Below are positions 27,530 to 35,621 of a stretch of 64,000 bases of DNA, piece by piece. Source of the stretch: an uncultured Anaerolineae bacterium (lineage in GTDB: Bacteria; Chloroflexota; Anaerolineae; Promineifilales; Promineifilaceae); assembly GCA_937943625.1 (NCBI GenBank), contig CALEAD010000034.1:40950-104949 (forward strand), written 5' to 3'. A model generated the notes under the pieces. It saw only the letters and a list, made by a program, of their open reading frames with translations. It was not told the origin of the DNA and searched no databases. The position numbers and the translations under genes are program-made. Every line of letters begins with the position of its first letter. Within the stretch, counting starts at the first letter, position 1.

Positions 27530-27560
27530 TTGACTAAAGTAGGAATAAGTGACATAGGAT
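27530..27560 (+). promoter_or_regulatory. weak candidate promoter toward the subtilase
   Basis: TTGACT at 27530-27535 and TAGGAT at 27555-27560, with 19 bases between. The spacing is long, which is typical of activator-dependent promoters. The direct repeat lies about 27 bases upstream of the -35. Apart from this, the operator and the double hairpin, the 344-base divergent spacer shows nothing else. Confidence 0.3.
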
Positions 27561-27619
27561 GTGATTATAGGCCTTTGCCTTAGGAGCGTTCATGACACCC
27601 TCACGTATGCAAACCGTAG

Positions 27620-27660
27620 CGCGGTTTGCCAAACCGCGTATCGAACTGGAAGTTCGATAC
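27620..27660. repeat. two adjacent perfect hairpins
   Basis: CGCGGTTTG and CAAACCGCG flank one base (27620-27638). Overlapping it, GTATCGAACT and AGTTCGATAC flank GGA (27638-27660). No T run follows, so a terminator is unlikely. Such paired palindromes resemble mobile REP-like elements. It lies 75 bases before the subtilase ATG. Confidence 0.6.
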
Positions 27661-27735
27661 GCACAGAAGATAAACTGGTAGAGGGCTGTTTTCATATCAT
27701 TTACCAAAGGGCAAAATTGATGACGAGGTGTACGT

Positions 27736-29952
27736 ATGAGAAGATCAATCGCTTTAGGGAGTTTGTTTATCGTCTTGCTGTTATTTGTGGTGCCGGCCGC
27801 GCTGCAAGGCCAGCGACTGCTGCACGCAGAATCGGTCGTGGAATCTGCCGCCACTGCCGTAGAACGGCCGACAAATCAGGTGATTATTCGCTTTGTGGAC
27901 GAAACGACCGAAGCGAACTTACTGGCTGAGCAAAATGGCGAGGCATTATCCGTACTCAGCGCCGCGGCCGGCGTCTCGTTAACCTATGCGCACGCCATGT
28001 CTTTGGAGGCGCACGTCCTGCGGCTGCCGCAGATGATGCCTCCGGCAGAGGTAGAGAAGATTGCCGCCAATCTGGCTGGCGTGGAAGGGGTGCTTTATGC
28101 AGAACCGGACCGCATCCTCTCGTGGGATAGTTCAGCGCTGCAACAACCGTTTGTGCCCGAGCTGGTCCCCAACGATCCACGCTGGAATGACATGTGGCAT
28201 TTGCGCTATACCCCTGGCAGCGCCGAGGGTGTGAATCTGGTTCCAGCCTGGGACATCACCACCGGTTCGGCCAGTACGGTGGTGGCCGTATTGGATACCG
28301 GCATTCTGGCGCACAATGACCTGGCCGGTAAGATAGTTGCTGGCTATGACTTTATTCATGATCCCTTTGTGGGCAACGATGGCAACGGCCGTGATCCAAA
28401 CCCATCTGACCCTGGCGATTGGGTGTTAGCCAACGAGTGTGGCTACAGTCATCCGGCGCGGCCCAGCAGCTGGCATGGGCTGCACGTGGCTGGCACCATC
28501 GGCGCCGCCACAAACAACAACCTGGGTATTGCCGGCGTCAACTGGCACGCCAAAATTTTGCCCGTGCGTGTTCTGGGCAAGTGCGGTGGCTACACCTCTG
28601 ACATTGTGGATGGGATGTTGTGGGCAGCCGGCCTACCAGTTACTGGCGTACCCAACAATACCAACCCGGCCAAAGTACTGAACCTGAGTCTGGGTGGGCC
28701 GGGCGCCTGTTCGGCCACGCAACAGGCAGCCATCAATCAGATCGTGGCAGCGGGTAGCATCATTGTCGTGGCGGCCGGCAATGAAAACCAGTATGTGGGC
28801 AATGTCAATCCGGCAAACTGCAATAATGTGATCACGGTTGCAGCCACTAATCGCGTGGGCGACCGTGCCTACTACAGCAACTATGGCAATCTGGTGAAGG
28901 TGAGCGCCGCCGGTGGCGAGACACACATCTCGGCCAGTAATGGTGTCCTCTCTACGCTGGATACGGGCACGACGACGCCCAACAACAGCCACACCTATGC
29001 CTATTACCAGGGCACGAGTATGGCTACGCCGCACGTAGCTGGGGTTGCTTCGCTCATCGTTGGCCTGAGGCCAGGGTACACGCAGGCGCAGGTGTTGGCT
29101 GTGTTGCAAAACACAGCACGGCCGTTTCCTGCTGGCAGCAGCTGCAACACAGCCATTTGTGGTGCGGGCATTGTGGACGCCTATCGCGCGCTCTCTTCCC
29201 TTAGCGGCAGCTCAGGGGCAACGGCTAGCTGGTACCTGCGCAATAGCAACAGCGGTGGGATGGCAGATATAGCATTTGCATACGGCCATTTGCCCGCTTT
29301 CACTGGCGACTGGAACGGTGACGGCATAGACACACCCGGCTGGTACCATCCCCAAACCAACACCTGGTACTTGCGCAACAGCCTTTCCAGCGGTCTGCCA
29401 GACATTCAATTTACCTACGGTAGCCAGGGAGACATCCCAGTAGTTGGCGATTGGGACGGTGATGGTAGAGACAGCATCGGCGTCTTTCGCCCCTCAACAT
29501 CCAGCTGGTTGCTGCGTAACAGTCTAAGCTCTGGGGCTGCAGACATCAGCTTTGCGTTTGGCAACGCCGATGACGTGCCCGTTGTCGGTGACTGGAACGG
29601 GAATAACAGAGACACCATTGGCGTCTTTCGCCCCTCGACGGGCCGGTGGTTTTTGCGCAACAGCCTGAGCAGCGGGGATGCTGACATTACATTTCTCTTT
29701 GGCGGTTCTAGCGACATTCCCGTTACCGGAGACTGGAATGGAAATGGGATAGACACAATTGGTGTCTATCGCCCCAGCGATGGGAGCTGGCATCTGCGCA
29801 ACTCATTAAACAGTGGTGTGGCCGACATCTCGTTTATATATGGCCAGCGAGGCGACAGGCCCGTGGTAGGTGACTGGAACGGTAATAACACAGATACGCC
29901 TGGTGTTGTGCGCATTTACTCTCTCTATCTGCCCATCATTGCGCGCCCGTAG
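27736..29952 (+). CDS. secreted subtilisin-like serine protease (S8) with FG-GAP-like repeats
   Basis: A 738-residue exported protease. A signal peptide occupies about residues 1-30, followed by an inhibitor-I9-like propeptide segment (IIRFVDETTEANLLAEQNG ... YAEPDR). The catalytic triad is Asp187 in VAVLDTGI, His247 in HGLHVAGTI and Ser428 in GTSMATPHVAG. The oxyanion Asn lies in AAGNENQY. After about residue 490 there are five repeats of roughly 45 residues, pattern WYLRNSLSSG ... GDWNGDG(R/I)DT, giving a beta-propeller or VCBS-like tail with Asp-rich putative calcium sites. The C-terminus ends LYLPIIARP. A GAGGTG ribosome binding site precedes the ATG. The divergent SARP-type gene may control it. 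Confidence 0.93.
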   Translation: MRRSIALGSLFIVLLLFVVPAALQGQRLLHAESVVESAATAVERPTNQVIIRFVDETTEANLLAEQNGEALSVLSAAAGVSLTYAHAMSLEAHVLRLPQMMPPAEVEKIAANLAGVEGVLYAEPDRILSWDSSALQQPFVPELVPNDPRWNDMWHLRYTPGSAEGVNLVPAWDITTGSASTVVAVLDTGILAHNDLAGKIVAGYDFIHDPFVGNDGNGRDPNPSDPGDWVLANECGYSHPARPSSWHGLHVAGTIGAATNNNLGIAGVNWHAKILPVRVLGKCGGYTSDIVDGMLWAAGLPVTGVPNNTNPAKVLNLSLGGPGACSATQQAAINQIVAAGSIIVVAAGNENQYVGNVNPANCNNVITVAATNRVGDRAYYSNYGNLVKVSAAGGETHISASNGVLSTLDTGTTTPNNSHTYAYYQGTSMATPHVAGVASLIVGLRPGYTQAQVLAVLQNTARPFPAGSSCNTAICGAGIVDAYRALSSLSGSSGATASWYLRNSNSGGMADIAFAYGHLPAFTGDWNGDGIDTPGWYHPQTNTWYLRNSLSSGLPDIQFTYGSQGDIPVVGDWDGDGRDSIGVFRPSTSSWLLRNSLSSGAADISFAFGNADDVPVVGDWNGNNRDTIGVFRPSTGRWFLRNSLSSGDADITFLFGGSSDIPVTGDWNGNGIDTIGVYRPSDGSWHLRNSLNSGVADISFIYGQRGDRPVVGDWNGNNTDTPGVVRIYSLYLPIIARP

Positions 29953-30034
29953 TCGGGGCAACAGGAATGACCAACTAACTTACCAACTAATCAACTGAAT
30001 CAACCAATTCACACGTATGTACGGAGGAAAAAAC

Positions 30035-31006
30035 ATGAAACACCAACTGATGAAACTCATGATACTCTTTGCGCTTTTACTAACAGCAGTTGCCTGTGGT
30101 GGTTCAGGTAGCGAACCAGCGGCGAGCGAGCCGGCCGCCAGTGAAAGTGGCGCCAGTGCGCCGGTTGCCGCCGCCCCTTCGACCGGCAACGAGAGCGGGA
30201 ACCAGAGTGAAAGCGGTAGCCAGGCATCAGACCCAGCTTCAGCCCCATCTGCGCCCGAAAGTGCGCCTGCTGCCGAATCTGGCACCACACAAGATACGTC
30301 TGCTACCACCGGGCAGCCGACGGCGGCGGAGTCTCCAAGCCAGGGCTTTGTGCCAACAAATCAGCGGCCTATGAACACCCTACCCCCTGTAGAAGACGAC
30401 AAAGTCGTGATTACCGCTGCATGGCACATAGACAAAGAAACGGGATATATGAATGTGATCGGCTCTGTCTTGAACAAAACGAATACACCCATCACGGGCA
30501 TGATCAATGTGATTTATTACGACACCAGCGGTCAGCCCATCACGGTGGTGGACGTGTTGGCAGAGTCGAGCAAGGCGGACAAAGTCTCTTTCTCGTCCCC
30601 CATTGCTCCAGGAGATATTGGTTACTTTCGCCTATCGCGCAACCTGGAACGAATTGACGGAGAAGTGGCCCGCGTAGAAACATCTCTGAGCTACATCGTG
30701 CCCGAAACGACGTCGCCGCTGGCCGAGTTTTTGAATTTACAGTCAGTCAGAAATGAGTATGAGGGTGTGACAGTGAGTGGTAGTGTGAAGAACGTGGGTA
30801 ACATCAGCTGTAAATATCCCAGCCTGGTCGTTGGCTATCTAAAGGACGGGCGCGTGTGGGAAATAGATGGAAGCTCGCTAGATGTTGAAATACTGGAGCC
30901 GGGGCAGGAAGTTTCCTTTGAATTTGACAAATATCTGATCCCTGTGGCGTTTGATGAAGTGGATGTTGTGATAGATTGCTCGCCGACTTCTTTCCCGCGC
31001 CCGTAG
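30035..31006 (+). CDS. FxLYD-like domain lipoprotein
   Basis: A 323-residue exported lipoprotein. The start at 30035 has GGAGGAAAAAAC before it, and the signal MKHQLMKLMILFALLLTAVA ends with a lipobox AC-GG. A disordered Ser/Ala/Glu/Pro-rich linker spans about residues 25-115. The C-terminal 200 residues contain two immunoglobulin-like segments with the FxLYD pattern: VIGSVLNKTNTPITGMINVI followed by YYDTSGQPI, and VSGSVKNVGNISCKYPSLVV followed by GYLKDGRV. The function is unknown; such domains are common on bacterial surfaces. It follows the subtilase on the same strand. Confidence 0.72.
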   Translation: MKHQLMKLMILFALLLTAVACGGSGSEPAASEPAASESGASAPVAAAPSTGNESGNQSESGSQASDPASAPSAPESAPAAESGTTQDTSATTGQPTAAESPSQGFVPTNQRPMNTLPPVEDDKVVITAAWHIDKETGYMNVIGSVLNKTNTPITGMINVIYYDTSGQPITVVDVLAESSKADKVSFSSPIAPGDIGYFRLSRNLERIDGEVARVETSLSYIVPETTSPLAEFLNLQSVRNEYEGVTVSGSVKNVGNISCKYPSLVVGYLKDGRVWEIDGSSLDVEILEPGQEVSFEFDKYLIPVAFDEVDVVIDCSPTSFPRP

Positions 31007-31029
31007 TCTCAGATAAGTATCTGCTGTAC

Positions 31030-31058
31030 CTCCTCCCCCGTTTCTGCCGGGGGAGGAG
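31030..31058. other. strong GC hairpin after the lipoprotein gene
   Basis: CTCCTCCCCCG and CGGGGGAGGAG form a perfect 11-base stem with a 7-base loop, 24 bases after the stop codon. There is no T tract on either side, so it may stabilise the mRNA 3' end rather than terminate. Confidence 0.5.
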
Positions 31059-31262
31059 CAGGGGGCCTGTCCTGAAAATAGACCCCCGACGGCTGACGGC
31101 AAACCACAGCCGCTGTAAATGTTGCCCAGGTTGTCTTGGTAACCTGGGTGGTGTTTATCACGGCCGTTTCCCCCACACCACGAAATTCAATTCCGTGCTA
31201 CAATTTCCCCCACAGACAAACTTGAATCGGCACACGTCCCTGCGTGGGAGTGGGAAGGTGAG

Positions 31263-32726
31263 ATGAGTGAAAAAGCGGGTGCACAAATCAGTACCAGGGC
31301 ATTTATCCAATCGCTGCTTATTTTGCTGACGCTGATGCTGCTGGCAGGCGTGTTGACGCGCCTGGTTCCGGCCGGGGCTTACGCGCGCGTGTCGGAAAAC
31401 GGCCGTGAACTCATCAACCCTGACTCTTTTGCCTACACCCCGCGCCCCGACTACCCCATCTGGCGCTGGTTTACCGCCCCCATGGAAGTGCTGTGGGGGC
31501 CGGATGCGGTCATCATCATCACCATTGTTGTTTTTTTGCTGATGGTGGGTGGGGCGTTTGCCGCGCTCGACCGCAGCGGCATTCTCACAGCGGCCGTTGC
31601 CCGGCTGGTGCAGCGCTATGGTGGGCAAAAGTACCGCCTGCTGCTGCTTATCACGCTCTTTTTCATGGCGTTGGGCGCTTTTTTTGGCATCTTTGAGGAG
31701 ATTGTACCGCTCATTCCGCTGATGGTGGCACTGGCTTACATGCTCGGTTGGGATGCACTGGTGGGGCTGGGGATGAGTATTCTGGCTACTAACCTCGGCT
31801 TTTCCGCAGCCATTACCAATCCATTTACCCTGGGCGTGGCGCAGCGGCTGGCACAGTTGCCGCTTTTTTCCGGGGCGTGGCTGCGAATCTTTATTTTTGC
31901 GGCGGTGTATGGGGTGCTGGCGGTTTTCCTCGTGCGCTATGCGCGGCGCATTGAGGCGAACCCCCACGCTTCTCCGGTCTATGCGCTGGACCAGGTGCTG
32001 CGGGCGCGCTACCAGGGGCAGCAGGCAGAGGCGCTGGCGGCAGACAACGGCCGTACTACCCTTCACTTCTCAACCGGCATACGCTGGCTCTTTGTCAGCC
32101 TGGGGCTGATTGTGCTGGTGCTGGTGGCAGGCCCCTTTGTGCCCGCGCTGGGGGATATTGCCTTGCCGCTGGTGGGGTTACTGTTTTTGGTTGGCGGGTT
32201 GGGTGCGGCGTTGCAATCGGGCATTGGCAGAACGGCCGTTGCCCGTGCTGGCTGGCAAGGCATCACCGGCATTGCTCCCAGCATTCCCCTCATTCTCATG
32301 GCTGCCAGCATCAAGCATATCGTCGCCCGGGGCGGCATCCTTGATACGTTGCTGCACAACATGGCGCAACAACTGGGCGACGCTGGTCCCTTCCCCTCTG
32401 CGGTGCTCATCTACTTTCTCGCCTTGCTGATCGAATTTTTTGTCGCTTCTGGTTCGGCGAAGGCGTTCCTGCTCATGCCCATTCTCATTCCCCTGGGCGA
32501 TCTGGTTGGCGTGACGCGACAGGTGGTGGTGACGGCTTACTGCTTTGGCGACGGCTTTTCCAATCTGGCGTACCCCACTAACCCGGTGCTGCTGATTAGC
32601 CTGGGGCTGACAGTCGTTAGCTACCCGACCTGGATTCGTTGGACGGCGAAGCTGTGGGTGTGGATTTTGCTGGTGACGCTGCTCTTTCTGGCCATTGGCG
32701 TCGCGATTAATTATGGCCCTTTCTAA
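31263..32726 (+). CDS. YfcC family transporter (C4-dicarboxylate anaerobic carrier-like)
   Basis: A 487-residue inner-membrane carrier with about 12 hydrophobic segments. Hallmarks are the N-terminal segment LTLMLLAGVLTRLVPAGAYA, GAFFGIFEEIVPLIPLMVAL, SAAITNPFTLGVAQ and ASGSAKAFLLMPILIPLGDL with a late SYPTWIRW. These match the DcuC/YfcC group (PF03606), which includes arginine/ornithine antiporters and dicarboxylate carriers. The substrate is not known. It is the first gene of a tight three-gene operon: its last 14 bases overlap the DUF2817 peptidase gene. Confidence 0.88.
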   Translation: MSEKAGAQISTRAFIQSLLILLTLMLLAGVLTRLVPAGAYARVSENGRELINPDSFAYTPRPDYPIWRWFTAPMEVLWGPDAVIIITIVVFLLMVGGAFAALDRSGILTAAVARLVQRYGGQKYRLLLLITLFFMALGAFFGIFEEIVPLIPLMVALAYMLGWDALVGLGMSILATNLGFSAAITNPFTLGVAQRLAQLPLFSGAWLRIFIFAAVYGVLAVFLVRYARRIEANPHASPVYALDQVLRARYQGQQAEALAADNGRTTLHFSTGIRWLFVSLGLIVLVLVAGPFVPALGDIALPLVGLLFLVGGLGAALQSGIGRTAVARAGWQGITGIAPSIPLILMAASIKHIVARGGILDTLLHNMAQQLGDAGPFPSAVLIYFLALLIEFFVASGSAKAFLLMPILIPLGDLVGVTRQVVVTAYCFGDGFSNLAYPTNPVLLISLGLTVVSYPTWIRWTAKLWVWILLVTLLFLAIGVAINYGPF

Positions 32727-33849
32727 GCGCGATTTAGCGATTCCCCCACATCTGTTTCCACCCGATTTTGCTACGGCGCAGGCGCGTTTCCGCGCATCCT
32801 TAGAGACAGTGCGCCGCTTTTACCCTACGGCCGAACTGGCGCGCTACCCCCTACCTTATGCCCCAGAATTGGCCATTGAATGGCTAACGGCCGTTCCGCC
32901 CCAGCCCCAGCAACTCATCATCCTCACCACCGGACTGCACGGTGTGGAAGGGTACGTTGGCGCGGCCATCATACAGCTTTTTTTGCGCCAGTTTTTGCCA
33001 CAGCTCGACCATCATACCACCGGCTTGCTGCTGGTGCAGCCGCTGAACCCCTGGGGTATGGCACGGCGGCGGCGCGTCAATGGCCGTAACGTAGACCTGA
33101 ACCGCAACTTTTTTTTGCCTAACGCCGCCAACGCCTATGACCCTGCCATCAACCCGGCTTATCGGCGGTTAGATGGGCTGCTGAATCCGCAACGGCCGTT
33201 GCGCAGCCACAAACAGGCGCAAATCGCTTTTCTCCTGGGGCTGGCGCGCGTGCTGCCGGCGCTTGGCGTGGCCGGGGTGCGCGCCGGCACGCTGCTGGGG
33301 CAATACTGGCAGCCGCGTGGCATCTACTACGGCGGTCAGGAGATGCAGCCAGAGGCGCACTGGTTGGCAGATATGTTGCGCGACCAGTTTGCCCGCTACG
33401 GCCGTGTGCGCCTGATTGACGTGCATACCGGCTACGGGCCGCGCTATCAGATGAGCCTGGTGCACTCACCGCGCATGACAGAAACGGCCGTTGCCCTGGC
33501 GTGCTGCCTGAACTACCCCCTGATTGTTTCCGCTGTACCCGGCGAATTTTACGCCATCAGCGGCGACATGGTAGACTTCACCTACCAACTGGCAGCCAGC
33601 GAATTGCCCGACTGCCAGCTTTACGCCCTTGCCTTTGAGTTTGGCACGCTGGGCGACTCCTTTATGGCCGGCGTGCGCAGCTTGCAGGCGCTCATCTGGG
33701 AAAATCAGCTCCACTGGCACGGCGCAGCAGCCATGGAAACGGCCGTAAAGCAGCAGTTTAACGCCCTCTTCGATCCATCCTCTGACCTCTGGCGCGAAAA
33801 GGCGTTGGCCGATGCGCAATATGCCTTTCAGGAGATAATCACTTTATGA
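32713..33849 (+). CDS. DUF2817/M14-like metallopeptidase
   Basis: A 378-residue zinc carboxypeptidase-type protein. The metal ligands are visible as HGVEGY (HxxE of the M14 fold) and DVHTGYGP. RRRRVNGRNVDLNRNFF is the substrate-binding Asn-Arg segment, and a C-terminal ALAFEFGTLG supplies the expected catalytic glutamate. No signal peptide is seen, so it should be cytosolic. Start ATG 32713 lies inside the end of the carrier gene, and its stop overlaps the next gene by ATGA. This coupling suggests that the carrier imports a peptide or amide that the peptidase trims. Confidence 0.82.
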   Translation: MALSKRDLAIPPHLFPPDFATAQARFRASLETVRRFYPTAELARYPLPYAPELAIEWLTAVPPQPQQLIILTTGLHGVEGYVGAAIIQLFLRQFLPQLDHHTTGLLLVQPLNPWGMARRRRVNGRNVDLNRNFFLPNAANAYDPAINPAYRRLDGLLNPQRPLRSHKQAQIAFLLGLARVLPALGVAGVRAGTLLGQYWQPRGIYYGGQEMQPEAHWLADMLRDQFARYGRVRLIDVHTGYGPRYQMSLVHSPRMTETAVALACCLNYPLIVSAVPGEFYAISGDMVDFTYQLAASELPDCQLYALAFEFGTLGDSFMAGVRSLQALIWENQLHWHGAAAMETAVKQQFNALFDPSSDLWREKALADAQYAFQEIITL

Positions 33850-34925
33850 GAAACTGGTTGTGCCGCCCCGCCAGACGCAAGCGATACTCTTCGCGAATGC
33901 GCCGGCTGCGCGCAAGCTGGCGCGACACGCTGCTGCTGCTGCGCCAGTTTGCCTGGCCACTCTTCTTCTTCTTGCTGGCCATGGTTGGTGGCGGACTGCT
34001 GTACGAACAGCTGGCGCGTCTGGCGTACACGCCACTAGACAGCCGCGCCGAGGCCATCTACCTGGTGCTTACCCTCACCTTTCTTCAGCCTGTGGGGGAA
34101 TTCCCTGAGCAGTGGTACCTGCAAATCTTCTATTTTCTCATGCCCGTCATCGGTATCAGCATTCTGGCGCAAGGGTTGGCGGATTTTGGCGTTTCATTTT
34201 TCAACCGGCGGGCGCGCAGCAAGGAGTGGGAAATGGCAGTTGCTTCCACGTTTAGCAAACACGTTGTTCTCGTTGGCCTGGGCCACCTCGGTTTCCGCGT
34301 CATGAAAGCATTGCACGAAATGGAGCAAGACGTGGTTGTGATTGAGCTGAAGCCAGATGCCGAATTGGTCAATCAGACACACGCACGTGACGTGCCGGTC
34401 ATTCATGACGATGCCAAGCGGGAATCAGCGCTGGTGGCGGCCAATGTGGCGCAGGCGCGCGCCATTGTGCTTTGCACGCAAAATGACAGCCTGAACCTCC
34501 TGGTTGCCCTGCGCGCGCGCAAGCTGAACCCCAAAATTGATGTTGTGTTGCGCATCTTTGATGACGTGTTGGCAGAGACAGTGGAAGAGCAGTTTGGTTT
34601 TCGCGCCATGAGCGCGACTGGTATGGCTGCCCCCAGCTTTGCGGCGGCGGCCACGCGCGTAGACATCACCCGCCCGGTTACAGTAGAAGGGCAGGCGTTC
34701 AGCCTGGCGCGGTTGGATATTACCGAGGGGTCCAGGCTAAACGGCCGTGCTGTGGCCGACATTGAGCAAAGCTATGACCTGAGCGTAGTGCTCATTCGCC
34801 GCAACCGCATTTCCGACTTTCACCCCGCGCCCGACCGCTGCCTGCAAGCCAATGATGTGCTTGCCGTCCTGGGCGGCCCAGAGCAGATTAGCCGCCTGGC
34901 AGGGGATAACCAGGGAAGGGAGTGA
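33846..34925 (+). CDS. two-TM channel-like protein with TrkA-N (RCK) domain
   Basis: A 359-residue membrane protein. Two transmembrane helices (about residues 35-55 and 95-120) flank a pore-loop-like segment. A cytosolic RCK/TrkA-N Rossmann domain follows, with HVVLVGLGHLGFRVMKAL (GxGxxG), VVVIELKPD and CTQNDSLNLLVALRARKLNP. A TrkA-C-like domain ends the protein. The build is that of prokaryotic K+ channels (MthK/Kch type). However, the filter position reads LTFLQPVGEFP rather than TVGYG, so K+ selectivity is doubtful. The ATG overlaps the preceding stop codon (ATGA), making it the third gene of the operon. Confidence 0.8.
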   Translation: MRNWLCRPARRKRYSSRMRRLRASWRDTLLLLRQFAWPLFFFLLAMVGGGLLYEQLARLAYTPLDSRAEAIYLVLTLTFLQPVGEFPEQWYLQIFYFLMPVIGISILAQGLADFGVSFFNRRARSKEWEMAVASTFSKHVVLVGLGHLGFRVMKALHEMEQDVVVIELKPDAELVNQTHARDVPVIHDDAKRESALVAANVAQARAIVLCTQNDSLNLLVALRARKLNPKIDVVLRIFDDVLAETVEEQFGFRAMSATGMAAPSFAAAATRVDITRPVTVEGQAFSLARLDITEGSRLNGRAVADIEQSYDLSVVLIRRNRISDFHPAPDRCLQANDVLAVLGGPEQISRLAGDNQGRE

Positions 34926-35004
34926 GGACAGAGGACAAGAGGTTGAATTAATCTTTTACTCTCTAATTCCCCCATCTCTTTCCTTATAGCCTCCGGTTTC
35001 TTTT

Positions 35005-35568
35005 TTATGCCAGCGTATCCCACAACGGTTCCGGCACGCCACACTGATGATTTTCGTAGCGCGCCATCACAAATAACAGGTCAGAGAGACGATTCAGGTA
35101 AGGGATGACTTGCGCGCCAACTGATTCGCTGCGCGCCAGCGTTACCGCTTCGCGCTCGGCGCGGCGACAGACGGTGCGCGCCACATGTAGCAGCGCCGCC
35201 CCCTGGCTGCCTCCCGGCAGGATGAAATTCTCCAGTGGCCCCACCACTTCATTCAGCTCGTCAATCAGCGCTTCTAGCGCCTGCACGTGGCGCGCCTCAA
35301 TTTGCGGAATCTGGTAGGTTTGCTTATCTTCCTCGGTAAAAGCCAGGTCAGAACCCAGGTGGAATAGCTCGTTTTGGATGACGGGGAGCATTTCCATCAG
35401 GCGGGCGCTCAGGCCAACGGCTATGGCCACACCCAGTTGGGAATTGAGTTCATCCACAGTGCCATAGGCGGCCACGCGCAACGCATCTTTAGCTACGCGT
35501 TGCCTGCTGCCCAGGCTGGTGGTGCCATTGTCTCCCTGGCGCGTATAAATTTTGGTTAACCTTGGCAT
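35005..35568 (-). CDS. PduO-type cob(I)yrinic acid a,c-diamide adenosyltransferase
   Basis: A 187-residue cytosolic trimeric enzyme that transfers the adenosyl group of ATP to cob(I)alamin, making coenzyme B12. Family signatures are [16 protein letters not shown] near the N-terminus (ATP-binding), [11 protein letters not shown], and [14 protein letters not shown] with the conserved Arg and Glu. The start MPRLTKIY has an R1-supplied AAGGGAGG site. It is the last gene of the cobalamin cluster, about 50 bases downstream of the ECF ATPase, which links uptake to activation. Confidence 0.93.
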   Translation of the reverse strand: MPRLTKIYTRQGDNGTTSLGSRQRVAKDALRVAAYGTVDELNSQLGVAIAVGLSARLMEMLPVIQNELFHLGSDLAFTEEDKQTYQIPQIEARHVQALEALIDELNEVVGPLENFILPGGSQGAALLHVARTVCRRAEREAVTLARSESVGAQVIPYLNRLSDLLFVMARYENHQCGVPEPLWDTLA

Positions 35569-35573
35569 GTTGC

Positions 35574-35620
35574 CTCCCTTGAAAATGACCGCCGACGACC
35601 GACCGCCGACGGCCAACCAT
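35574..35620 (-). repeat. R1 repeat copy supplying the ribosome binding site
   Basis: On the minus strand: GGCGGTCGGTCGTCGGCGGT, then CATTTTCAAGGGAGGCAAC and the ATG. AAGGGAGG is five bases from the start. A second R1/R3 segment (GCGGTCAAATTGTAAA, ACTTGAACCATACCCAACC) lies just beyond at about 35640-35700, inside the end of the ATPase gene. Confidence 0.7.
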
Positions 35621-35621
35621 C

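Noticed and set aside
31030..31058. Hairpin after the FxLYD-like gene as a terminator
   Set aside because: Strong stem but no T tract on either strand.
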